A DNA stretch of 64,000 nt, from assembly GCA_947685225.1 (NCBI GenBank), contig CANTUV010000031.1:72025001-72089000 (forward strand), given 5' to 3'. Below, piece after piece: positions 45,854-57,448 of this stretch. The position numbers and the translations under genes are program-made. Each line of letters starts with the position of its first letter. Within the stretch, counting starts at the first letter, position 1. Source of the stretch: Garcia nutans. Its lineage: Eukaryota > Streptophyta > Magnoliopsida > Malpighiales > Euphorbiaceae. A model generated the notes under the pieces. It ran no database searches. It was not told the origin of the DNA and saw nothing but the letters and a program-made list of their open reading frames with translations.

Positions 45854-47285
45854 TGTTAGTGTATGTGCCCTAGGCCATTTGTTTGGATCTTTATGTTATA
45901 CATTCATTATTAATAAATGAGGTTTTATTATCATTATTGTTGTTTGCATGTTACACAATTTTGATATTTGTCCCTGGTTTATTATTGTTATAGAGATAAA
46001 AAAAAATAAATAATTCTTAACCAGTATGAACATTGATTTGATGATCATCAGATGGTTATGTGTATAGTGATACAAATCAATTTCATAAATACTTGTTAGA
46101 GAACAATGTATTGGATAGACCCATCATGAGATTACTACATGGGTTAGTGTCATAAGTAAATCTCATGATAGTTATGTAATAATTCTTTGACTTGAGATTA
46201 TCATAGTTTCCAATATAAGGACTATTATATTTTGACATGATCAAACATTATCCGTAACTGGATAGTAATAAAGGTTATGTTCATATATGATAGAAATTAT
46301 GTAGAGGATAATGAACAATCAAGATAGAATTTGTCCCTCTCTTTGAGAGAGATATCTTTTGGGCCCCTCGATAAGTGAGACTGTGAAATGCATGGCCGTG
46401 CTCAAATGAATTGATAATGTGATCAATTTCATTTGTTTTTATCAGTCTACTTGGAGATCGAGTAATCATAAGTTTGGACAATATAAGTATGACGTTGACC
46501 ATGACTTATGTTCAAGCTAGATATCGTGTGACAAAGGGATTAATGCATATACTATTATTAGGCAAATTGGACATTCCTTATATTAATTGGGTAGTTGTAA
46601 CGCCTTGCTAGAGGCCAATTATGACTTGTTGATTTAATAGAGATTAAATTGACTGCCAATTAATATGGGCCTATCGGGTCACACACAAGAATGCGTTTTG
46701 GGCTGGATATAATATTAATAATATTAATATTAGATATTAATATTTATTATTATTATTATTTTCGTTTTTATATATATATATTATTAGATAATATATTCAG
46801 AATCCTAATTAGATTTGGATTCTGAATTTGACTTACCTTATCCAATTATATTTATTATTAGATAATGTATTCAGAATCCTAATTAGACTTGGATTCTGAA
46901 TTTGACTTTCCGTATCCAATTTTGAATTGGATTCTGGAGTGATTATATTCACTCCAGACGTTAAGTCTTCTTAGAGGTAACAATAAAAACAAAGAGGAAC
47001 GAAAAAGGTAACCCTAATACGTTTTTAGAGAAAACGTTTTTCCAGCCTTCGCTGTTGCAGAGAGCTAGCACTCCAAACGGTAGCATTCGTGTGGATACGC
47101 GATAGAGGGTGTTTCGCGATCGAGGCATCTCTTCAAAACTGTGATTTCGAATCATCAACAGGTTAGTTCTTTGAACACTTTTGTCGAATTAAACGAACAG
47201 CATGGATCCTGGTGGGAAATCAGAGATCAAATATTTTTCCGCTGCGTGTTTTTTTGTTTGCAGTGATCTCCTTAATTTCCTAACA
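45854..47285 (+). repeat. Copia 5' LTR
   Basis: TGTTAGTGTA to CCTAACA. It has an internal ~64-bp duplication (about 46789-46920) built around TTCAGAATCCTAATTAGA. The minus-strand ORFs over it recur identically in the 3' LTR and are not genes. Confidence 0.95.
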
Positions 47286-47286
47286 G

Positions 47287-47300
47287 TGGTATCAGAGCCA
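47287..47300 (+). other. Primer binding site (tRNA-iMet), copia
   Basis: TGGTATCAGAGCCA one base after the LTR, a perfect initiator tRNA-Met type site. Confidence 0.93.
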
Positions 47301-47381
47301 CTTGTTGTTTTCGTTTAAGTCGAAAATGCCATGTTGATATGATTACATGAGATATATTGATTTCGTATGGCATGTTAACTA

Positions 47382-47665
47382 TAAAACCTTAATTCGTTTT
47401 TCATATGAAGAGAAAGGATTGGTTTTTGGTTTCGTTTCTGTAAAACCTTAATTCGTTTTTTATATGATGAGAAAGGATTGGTTTTTGGTTTCGTTTCTGT
47501 AAAACCTTAATTCGTTTTTCATATGATGAGAAAGGATTGGTTTTTGGTTTCGTTTCTGTAAAACCCTAATTCGTTTTTCATATGATGAGAAAGGATTGGT
47601 TTTTGGTTTCGTTTCTGTAAAACCCTAATTCGTTTTTCATATGATGAGAAAGGATTGGTGTTTTT
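47382..47665 (+). repeat. 59-bp tandem repeat x ~5 in copia leader
   Basis: Units begin near 47382, 47441, 47500, 47559 and 47618, an exact 59-bp period. They carry AAAACCTTAATTCGTTTTTC and GATTGGTTTTTGGTTTCG. Confidence 0.92.
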
Positions 47666-47889
47666 AATTCCGTTTTCATGAGATGATCACGTATATATGA
47701 TTGGTTGATTAAAATGATTTTCATATGATGAAAACGATTAAGTTTATATGTGATATAAACATTTGGTAATGATTCTGTAATGGGTTGTACATATTCGAAA
47801 TAAAACAGTAAGAAGGTTAATGAGATTAACGGTTCTGTTTTAGGGTTTCGCCAAAGAAAAATGTTAATGAGATTAACGTTTCTGTTTGG

Positions 47890-48005
47890 CTTCGAGGGGC
47901 GCTGCCCCTCGACCCCGCCCAGGGGCGCTGCCCCTTCGGAACCCCGCCCGCTGACCGGCCAGAGGGAGCCCCGCCCGCTAACCGGCTAGCGGGACCGCCG
48001 TATGT
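47890..48005 (+). other. GC-rich hairpin island in copia leader
   Basis: A sharp GC-rich block in AT-rich surroundings. It holds perfect inverted arms TCGAGGGGC and GCCCCTCGA (47892-47912, loop GCT), a second set AGGGGC and GCCCCT, and CCGCTA with TAGCGG near 47977-47994. The rest of the 1.7-kb leader has no gene. Confidence 0.85.
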
Positions 48006-49019
48006 TCGCGCCCTATAGTTCGTTACCGCGACATTAAGAATGTCAATATATTTGTTTCTATTTAACATGTTGGTGATGAATATGTTATGTTTGTTTGATG
48101 TCTTGGCATGGTGCATAGCATGGCCTTATGACCTATGTGATTGGTTTATTCATATCTTTATTTTGGGTAAATACGGCCTGCGTGTCGTTTATTTTGTTGT
48201 AATTTATTTTACTAGTAGTTAGATTTTCTTTTATTGTAATATATGAAGATTCAAGCTACAATGTTTGTGATGGAGATTCATACCAAGGAGAAGATGGTTC
48301 CATGGTGATGGAAGCACAAGCTCAAGTTTTGAAGATATGTAATATTGCAAGTGTTGTAATAGATAGGTTTTTCACCTAGGGTTGCCTTTATGATCTTCAT
48401 TTGGTCTCTTGAAGATCATATTTAGTTTGGCCATGCTATGTCACGTTTACATATTTTGTCATTTGGTATATGATGCTTATGTGATAAATTATATATATGC
48501 ATATAGGATGCTAAAATATAATGATATGTAATGCAAGACATGATAATAATTTAGTTGAACCCTCATTAATAATTTAAGTCTAAATGCCATCCACGTTTTG
48601 AACACCTATCAAAACTAAGATTGTATTAAAGTAGGTATTGCCAAAGCAATATGCTTTAAACATTCCTAGCTAAGTAGGATGAGTAATAGTGCTACTCATA
48701 TGTTTTAAAATTGGTTAGACTTAATTAGGCTATCAAAATGGTTTTGGGCCTAAGGCATTAGATGGAATTCAACATGCTATGATATATGATGTCAATATTC
48801 CATAATTACTAAGAGTTACATGAGATGTAATTGGTAAAGATGTTACCTTCCTAAATAACTTGATTTTAAGCGTCACGCCAAAGCTGAGTTTAGAATTAAG
48901 TGAAATACGGATCTTAGCCTACTAAAATATTTCTTTAGAGGGTTATATTTTTTAGTAGGAGTTTAAATAATTTTAACCTCATTATTAATTAAAATTTGAC
49001 TTTGCATATTTATCAACAG

Positions 49020-52000
49020 ATGGCTGCTAATAACAATTCCACCTTATCACTGCGATCTATCCTTGAGAAGGAAAAACTGAAAGAATGTGGGACTAATTTT
49101 GTTGACTGATTTAGGAACCTGAGAATTGTTCTCAAACAAGAGAAAAAGTCCTACGTGCTTGATGAAGCTATCCCTGACCCACCTCCTGCCGATGCTTCTA
49201 ATGCTGCTAAGAGTAAGCATAAGAAGCATGTAGATGATTCCAATGACATAGGATGTCTTATGTTGGCTACTATGTGTCCAGGACTTCAGAAGGATCTGGA
49301 ACACTTAGAGGCTTATGAGATGAGTGTGCATCTCAAACAAGCTTTCCAACAACAGGCTAGGCAAGATAGGTTTAACACCGCTGTTGCATTATTTGACTGC
49401 AAAATGTCTGAAGGTGAATCTGTTAGTGCTCATGTTTTGAAGATGAAAGGCTATCTAGATCACCTTGCTAGACTTGGATATCCCCTGAGTTTAGAACTCT
49501 CCACGGATTTGATCCTACATTCATTGCCTAGCAGTTTCTCACAGTTTGTCATGAACTATAACATGAATGACATGGAGAAATGCATTCCTGAGCTACATGG
49601 TATGCTCAAAACTGCTGAGGGGAATATCAAAAAGCCTACCCAAATATTGAATGTCAATATTAAACAAATGAAAAAGAAAGCCAAAGATACTAAAGGCAAG
49701 GGTAAGGCAAAAGGTGCTAAAGGGTCCAAGGGACAAGCTAAACCAAAACCTGTACCTAAGGCTAAAGTTCCTAAGGAAGGGACTTGTTTCCATTGCAACA
49801 AGCCTGGGCATTGGAAGAGAAATTGTCAACTCTATTTGGATGAGTTAAAGAAGTTGAAGGGTAGTGCGACTACATCTTCAGGTATTTATGTTATAGAAAT
49901 TAATTTATCTATTCCTTCTTCCTGGGTATTAGATACCGGATGTGGATCTCATATTTGTACAAATATGCAGGGACTCAAAAGGAGTAGGATGCTGAAGAAG
50001 GGCGAAGTGGACCTACGTGTTGGCAATAGAGCAAGAGTTGCTGCTATAGCTGTAGGAACTTATGAGCTTGTTATGCCCAATGGGTTTTTGTTAATTTTGA
50101 ACAATTGCTTTTATGTTCCTACTATGAGTAGGAATCTTATTTCAGTATCTGTTTTGGATGATGAAGGTTATTCATTTTTTATTAAGAATAAGAAATGTTC
50201 TATTTTTGATAAAAATGATCTGCTTTATGGTATTGCAAATTCTTATAATGGCCTTTATATCCTTAATCTTGATGATTCTAATGGTAATTATATCTATAAC
50301 ATAACTTCTAAGAGAACTAAGCCAAATGAGTTAAACCCTACTTATTTATGGCATTGTTGCCTTAGCCATATAAATGAGAAACGCATTTCTAAGCTCCATC
50401 AAGATGGATTATTAGATTCATTTGATTTTGAATCATTTGAAACATGTGAGTCTTGTTTGCTTGGTAAGATGACAAAGGATCCTTTTACTGGGCATAGTGA
50501 AAGGGCTAATGATTTATTGGGCTTGATACATACAGATGTATGTGGTCCTTTTAGCATTAGTGCCAGAGGAGGATTTCGATACTTCATTACTTTTACTGAT
50601 GATTTCAGTAGGTATGGCTATGTCTACCTAATGAAACATAAGCATGAGTCTTTTGAAATGTTTAGAACTTTTCAAAATGAAGTACAAAATCAACTTGGTA
50701 AAACAATTAAACTACTTCGATCAGATCGAGGTGGTGAATATTTGAGCCAAGAGTTTGATGATCATCTAAGGGATTGTGGAATTGTTTCACAACTGACTCC
50801 TCCAGGAACTCCACAGTGGAATGGAGTTTCTGAAAGGAGAAATCGAACTCTATTAGATATGGTTCGATCAATGATGAGTCAAGCGGATCTTCCTTTATCT
50901 TTTTGGGGTTATGCCTTGGAGACAGCTGCATTCATTCTGAACCGTGTACCATCTAAGGCGGTTGAAAAGACACCATATGAGATATGGACAGGTAAGACAC
51001 CTAGTTTGTCTTTTCTTAAGATTTGGGGTTGTGAAGCTTATGTGAAAAGACCAGTTTCAGATAAGTTAGCTCCAAAGTCTATCAAATGTAATTTTGTGGG
51101 GTATCCTAAGGAAACTAAAGGATACTATTTCTATACTCCTTCAGAGAACAAAGTGTTTGTTGCTCGAAATGGGATCTTTTTGGAAAAGGAATTTCTTTCT
51201 AAGAGAACTAGTGGGAGTATAGTAGAACTTGAGGAAACTCAAGTACCACAAGAAATCATTGAGCCGTCTATAGAGCCTATTTCAGAACCACAAATAGTTG
51301 TGGAGTCTGAAGATGTAACACAAATCCCTCGCAGGTCTGATAGGACACGTCGTCATCCAGAGAGATATGGATTTCTTGTGACTGATGATAGTGAAGTAAT
51401 GCTCATAGATCAAGATGAGCCTACTACCTATCAAGAAGCTGTGTCAGGTCCAGATTCAGACAAATGGCTTGGAGCCATGAAATCTGAGATGCAATCTATG
51501 TTTGACAACCAGGTTTGGTCTTTAATTGATCCTCCAGAGGGTATTAAGACTATTGGTTGCAAATGGGTTTTCAAGAAGAAAACTGACATGGATGGGAATG
51601 TGCAGACCTATAAAGCAAGGCTTGTTGCAAAAGGTTTCAAGCAAACTCATGGTATAGACTATGATGAAACCTTTTCACCAGTTGCTATGCTTAAGTCTGT
51701 TAGAATTCTCATTGCCATTGCAGCATACTATGATTATGAGATATGGCAAATGGATGTCAAAACCGCTTTCCTTAATGGAAACTTGCTTGAGGATGTGTAT
51801 ATGACACAACCTGAGGGTTTTGTAAATCCTGAGAATTCTACAAAGGTTTGCAAGCTTCAAAGATCCATTTATGGATTGAAGCAAGCATCTCGAAGCTGGA
51901 ATCTTCGTTTTGATGAAACAGTTAGGAACTTTGGTTTCATCAAGAATGAAGATGAACCTTGTGTTTACAAGATGGTTAGTGGGAGTGCAGTAGTGTTTTT

Positions 52001-52988
52001 AGTCTTATATGTGGATGACATATTACTCATTGGGAATGATATCCCTACCTTGCAAAATGTTAAGACTTGGTTAGGGAATTCTTTCTCAATGAAAGACTTA
52101 GGTGAGGCTGCCTATATCCTTGGTATAAAGATCTATAGAGATAGATCTAGAAGGATAATTGGCCTGAGTCAAAGTACATACATAGATAAAGTGTTGAAGA
52201 GGTTCAACATGCAAGATTCCAAAAAGGGATTCTTGCCTATGTCTCATGGCATTCATCTCAGCAAGAGTCAATGTCCTATGACATCTGATGAGCGAGATCG
52301 AATGAATAAGATTCCTTATGCTTCTGCTATAGGATCTATTATGTATGTCATGTTATGTACTAGACCAGATGTCTCATATCCATTAAGCGCAACTAGTAGA
52401 TTTCAAGCTGATCCTGGTGAAGGTCACTGGACAGCTGTCAAGAATATTCTTAAGTACCTTCGAAGGACTAAAGATGTATTCTTGGTTTATGGAGGTTTGG
52501 AAGATGAGCTAGTTGTAAATGGTTACACAGATGCTAGTTTCCAAACTGACATAGATGATTTTAGATCGCAGTCAGGTTTTGTATTCACATTGAATGGTGG
52601 AGCTGTTAGTTGGAAGAGTTCAAAACAAAGCACTGTGGCTGATTCTACAACAGAGGCTGAGTATATAGCAGCATCAGATGCAGCTAAGGAAGCAGTCTGG
52701 TTGAAGAAATTCATCACTGAGCTAGGAGTGGTGCCTAGCCTTGCAAATCCTGTGGACATTTATTGTGACAACAATGGTGCCATAGCACAGGCAAAAGAGC
52801 CTAGATCTCATCAAAGATCTAAGCATATACTCAGGCGTTTTCACCTCATTCGAGACATTATCGATAGAGGAGATATCAAGATATGCAAAGTTGACACAAA
52901 TGATAACATAGCAGATCCATTAACAAAGCCTCTCTCACGGGTCAAGCATGATCAGCACACTAGATCTATGGGTCTTAGAAATTTGTAG
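49020..52988 (+). CDS. gag-pol: Copia gag-pol polyprotein, one premature stop
   Basis: From ATG 49020 the frame runs 1,322 codons to TAG 52986 with a single TGA at codon 30 (49107-49109), where related copia proteins have Trp (NFVDW). After that it is open for over 1,290 codons. Domains by residue from that ATG: gag, zinc knuckle CFHCNKPGHWKRNC near 256; protease WVLDTGCGSH near 303; integrase HHCC near 440-485, core Asp (HTDVCGPF), Asp (SDRGGEY) and Glu (NGVSERRNRTL) near 500-610; RT from about 760, catalytic YVDD near 997; RNase H with TDASF near 1170 and STTEAEY near 1207. All key residues are present. Wording is closest to Angela/Tork elements. Translation downstream of the TGA would need readthrough or a later start. 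Confidence 0.93.
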
Positions 52989-52996
52989 GCCTAGTG

Positions 52997-53008
52997 CAAG
53001 TGGGAGAT
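52997..53008 (+). other. Polypurine tract, copia
   Basis: CAAGTGGGAGAT directly before the 3' LTR. Confidence 0.85.
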
Positions 53009-54440
53009 TGTTAGTGTATGTGCCCTAGGCCATTTGTTTGGATCTTTATGTTATACATTCATTATTAATAAATGAGGTTTTATTATCATTATTGTTGTTT
53101 GCATGTTACACAATTTTGATATTTGTCCCTGGTTTATTATTGTTATAGAGATAAAAAAAAATAAATAATTCTTAACCAGTATGAACATTGATTTGATGAT
53201 CATCAGATGGTTATGTGTATAGTGATACAAATCAATTTCATAAATACTTGTTAGAGAACAATGTATTGGATAGACCCATCATGAGATTACTACATGGGTT
53301 AGTGTCATAAGTAAATCTCATGATAGTTATGTAATAATTCTTTGACTTGAGATTATCATAGTTTCCAATATAAGGACTATTATATTTTGACATGATCAAA
53401 CATTATCCGTAACTGGATAGTAATAAAGGTTATGTTCATATATGATAGAAATTATGTAGAGGATAATGAACAATCAAGATAGAATTTGTCCCTCTCTTTG
53501 AGAGAGATATCTTTTGGGCCCCTCGATAAGTGAGACTGTGAAATGCATGGCCGTGCTCAAATGAATTGATAATGTGATCAATTTCATTTGTTTTTATCAG
53601 TCTACTTGGAGATCGAGTAATCATAAGTTTGGACAATATAAGTATGACGTTGACCATGACTTATGTTCAAGCTAGATATCGTGTGACAAAGGGATTAATG
53701 CATATACTATTATTAGGCAAATTGGACATTCCTTATATTAATTGGGTAGTTGTAACGCCTTGCTAGAGGCCAATTATGACTTGTTGATTTAATAGAGATT
53801 AAATTGACTGCCAATTAATATGGGCCTATCGGGTCACACACAAGAATGCGTTTTGGGCTGGATATAATATTAATAATATTAATATTAGATATTAATATTT
53901 ATTATTATTATTATTTTCGTTTATATATATATATATTATTAGATAATATATTCAGAATCCTAATTAGATTTGGATTCTGAATTTGACTTACCTTATCCAA
54001 TTATATTTATTATTAGATAATGTATTCAGAATCCTAATTAGACTTGGATTCTGAATTTGACTTTCCGTATCCAATTTTGAATTGGATTCTGGAGTGATTA
54101 TATTCACTCCAGACGTTAAGTCTTCTTAGAGGTAACAATAAAAACAAAGAGGAACGAAAAAGGTAACCCTAATACGTTTTTAGAGAAAACGTTTTTCCAG
54201 CCTTCGCTGTTGCAGAGAGCTAGCACTCCAAACGGTAGCATTCGTGTGGATACGCGATAGAGGGTGTTTCGCGATCGAGGCATCTCTTCAAAACTGTGAT
54301 TTCGAATCATCAACAGGTTAGTTCTTTGAACACTTTTGTCGAATTAAACGAACAGCATGGATCCTGGTGGGAAATCAGAGATCAAATATTTTTCCGCTGC
54401 GTGTTTTTTTGTTTGCAGTGATCTCCTTAATTTCCTAACA
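53009..54440 (+). repeat. Copia 3' LTR
   Basis: Same length as the 5' LTR and apparently one base different. The CCGAG duplicate and TAT2 gag follow. Confidence 0.95.
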
Positions 54441-54445
54441 CCGAG

Positions 54446-55006
54446 CCCAATAAGCCAAACACCAAAGACAACCCATTACCAAAATTCAATAGGATACCAC
54501 CACCGGCAACCTTCATGATTGGAGGAGGTTTACATGAGGACTTTGTCATGTGTTCTTTTCAAGATGTGGATGAAAAAGCAACCAAAGAAGAAGAGGCATT
54601 TGTCAAATTTGAACAAGCTATGATGGGTGGAGAAGTAGCAATTTGTGTTGTCAATGGGTTTTGGGATTCAAGTGACAATGATGATGATATTGTATCCAAA
54701 AAGGAGGAGTGGACTTGGTCTGAGCCCGAAGAAGATGAGGTGATGAATACTAGATCCGGTAAGCCTTACGCAAGGCCACCACCAAAGGAGATAGAAACTA
54801 ATAAGGGGAAGGAAGTTGAAATAGAAGAAGATGATGCTGTGCTCAAGCAATTGAAAAGAACCCAAGCAAGTGTTAGCATTTGGGACTTATTAGCTACTTC
54901 TAAAAGGCACCGAGAAACTATGGCCAAAGCCTTAGCTAGCATGCCAATTTCTACCTCCTCAACACCGGAGGAGTTGAACAACTTCATAAAAATTGAGGAA
55001 GTAATG
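54446..55006 (+). CDS. gag-pol: TAT2 gag-protease linker, segment 3
   Basis: Continues the TAT2 frame after the copia element. It begins PNKPNTKDNPLPKFNR, matching TAT1 gag at about 27157-27210, and extends past the point where TAT1 stops. It encodes an acidic linker (EEDEVMNTRSGKPY, EIEEDDAVLKQLKRT) of the type between TAT gag and protease. A Tekay solo LTR interrupts it after TAATG; the frame resumes at 57449. Confidence 0.85.
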
Positions 55007-55769
55007 TGTAAAATCCCAAAATGTACCCTAGAAGTTTTGAAATAATTGTTGTTTTGTTTGAATCAAATGCATATGTGTAATTGGTAAGGAAAGAAAATGT
55101 ATATGTTGTGTATATGGCAAGATATATAACATATATGTTGGTCAAAATGGTTGGTCAAGGGAAGAAGATATTTAATTTGTTAAGTGTGAAATTACTAAAA
55201 AGGGTATGTTAATGAAATGAAGTTATATTATATTGAAAAGGGTAATTAGGTAATTTTCCTTTGAAATTGCTTGGTGGAGGTTTAAAGAGAAGAGAAAGTT
55301 GACTTTGCTTCTTCAATTTCTTTTCTTTTCACTTGGTGGCCGGCCATTCTCAAGACAAGAGAGCAAGAGAAAGATTTTGAATTTTAAGAGTAAATTGAAG
55401 GAGTTTTCAAGGGATTAAGTGGAAATCCAAGAAGTTTCATTATTTTGGTAAGTTCTTTCTCTTGATTTCTTTTGGTATTTTAAGTTGTATGTGAGTTTGA
55501 TTATTGATTCTTGAAAGAAGAGTTGTGTTGATTGTTACATGTTGAAATATGTTTGATTTAATTGATTGTGGTGTTGGTTTTGGTTTGAAGATGATAAGTT
55601 AAGTGGATTTTGGTATTGAAAGAGTAAGAGTGTTGTTGGTTTTAGGGTTTTGAAGTGGTAAGTGGTGTTTAACTTGAGTTTGCTTAATTATTTTCATAGA
55701 TTTTCATGTTGTTTGTGTTTGTTGGAGTTGTAAGCCTTGAAAATGAGAATTTGGTCGAAGGCAGTAGCA

Positions 55770-55912
55770 TTATGGATGCCACGCCCGTGGCCTTGATTGC
55801 CATGGCCGTGGCCATTTGTAGCCATGGCCGTGGAGGATTGGAGCAGGGGTGGCAGAACCATTCTTTAACCCACGCCCGTGGGGGTTGAGGTGGCCACGGC
55901 CATGGGCTATAT
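55770..55912. repeat. GCCACG/CGTGGC palindromic array in solo LTR
   Basis: Words such as GCCACGCCCGTGGC, GCCATGGCCGTGGC and CCACGGCCATGGGC, which are self-complementary. Same relative position (~770 bp from LTR start) as the different arrays of sibling LTRs. Confidence 0.8.
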
Positions 55913-56574
55913 TGTGTGATATTGGATTATTTTATGTGATCTAAAGGTTTAAGAGGAGGTTAATAAGTGATAAATTGTATTGGAATTGATGTGGGTCATC
56001 ATTGTTTTGGTTTAGGTTGTGAAGAAGGTGATTTGCCCTAATTTGAGAAGTGAAGAGTTCTTGGGAAAAAGAAGTGAATAGAGTTGTTTAAGTGGTGCTT
56101 AAGGTAAGTACAAACCACATTGTTGCATACATTCATATAATATTGAGATTGAAGATACATTTGATGATATTGATGATGCATATGAATAATGTTATGTTGT
56201 GTACAATGTGGGACATGATGTGAATATTGATGATGCATATGAATAATGTCATGTTGTGTACAATGTGGGACATGATGTGAACATTGATGATGCATATGAA
56301 TATTTTCATGTTGAATTACCTTAATGTAAATTGAGAACTATATTTGCTATTGTTGAATAAGTGGTTGATGACTGGTGAATTGTGAATAATGAATTAATTG
56401 AATAAAGTAAGAACATGTAATGTTATGAGTTATGATGATGTGAATGATATGATTGAAGCATGCTTAGTTGATATGATTGAATAATGATATGTTTGTTTAA
56501 TTAATGTGATGGATGTTGTATACTATAATGATGAGAATAAAATGAATTGAGAAAGAAATGTTTAAAGAGATAAA

Positions 56575-56875
56575 TGAACGAACCTATCTGCCTCCTGCGG
56601 AACCATGCGGACCCTGTAGTTGGGCAACCGAACTTGGACTACCGACCTGGTTGGGGGAAGGTTCGATATAGTCAGTATTACATACCTATCTGCCTCCTGC
56701 GGAACCATGCGGACCCTGTGGTTGGGCAACTGAACTTGGACTACCGACCTGGTCGGGGGAAGGTTCATTACTGACAGTCTTATACGTGCCTATCTGCCTC
56801 CTACGGAACCATGCGGACCCAATGAGTGGGCAACCGAATGTGGACTACCGACCTGGTTGGGGGAAGGTTTCGTAT
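56575..56875 (+). repeat. ~104-bp tandem repeat x3 in solo LTR
   Basis: Three units marked by CCTATCTGCCTCCTGCGGAA and GACTACCGACCTGG. They give mirror ORFs on both strands, which are not genes. Confidence 0.9.
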
Positions 56876-57448
56876 AAGAAGCCATTGTTGTTGGCTATGA
56901 TGATGAACTTTGAATGAGTATAATGGATAATGACATAATTATTGAAATGTAATATTTATAAACATGATCTTTATGGGTTGAATGTATGACATTGATATTG
57001 ACATTGCATACTCTCATTATGGTTTGTACTACTGAGTTGTTGGCTCAGCGCGATTGTGGTTCATTGCGCAGGTGATAGAGTTGATAGGGTTGAGACCGAG
57101 GATTCTTCTAGACCTAGTTGAGTTTGTGCTTGAAGAGTTGGATTAGAGCTTAAAGATCAGAGAGTCAAGCTGCCAATCATGTATATATTCAATGTATTTT
57201 GTAAATTTCAAATTGTTATGTATTTGTACTTGTAAGTACTTGTTATAACTTCCACTGTGTATTAATAAATATTTTCATCTATTATATTTTATGGATTTCT
57301 TTTAAATGATTAATATTTGTTTTATTTCTTTTTCGAGATATGATTTGTGTATTTTTAAACGGTGGCATTTTCTATATTCAGTATACGTATATTACGATCG
57401 TATAAGCATGCTGTGTACGTATACGGGATATAGGGGCGTTACATAATG

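Larger units (their letters stand above)
45854..54440 (+). mobile_element. Copia element (Angela/Tork-like), TSD CCGAG, near-identical LTRs
   Basis: Complete Ty1/copia: LTRs 45854-47285 and 53009-54440, each 1,432 bp, PBS, leader, one long gag-pol frame, PPT. CCGAG flanks it at 45849-45853 and 54441-54445. Reading both LTRs side by side I found one difference (T versus A in the TA-rich run near 46769 and 53924). It is the youngest insertion in the window. Confidence 0.95.
55007..57443 (+). mobile_element. Tekay solo LTR, TSD TAATG
   Basis: Starts TGTAAAATCCC and ends GGGGCGTTACA, 2.44 kb, with TAATG at 55002-55006 and 57444-57448. It carries a CCACGGCC/GGCCGTGG palindromic array (55770-55910), a ~35-75-bp ATGATGCATATGAATA repeat (56160-56310), a ~104-bp triple repeat (56575-56870) and conserved stem-loops at 57032-57072. 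Confidence 0.95.

Noticed and set aside
46281..47158. Minus-strand ORFs repeated at 53436-54313
   Set aside because: Both copies are inside the two identical copia LTRs.
56562..56774. Mirror ORFs with NLPPTRSVVQVQLPNHRVRM repeats
   Set aside because: Product of the ~104-bp tandem repeat in the Tekay solo LTR.
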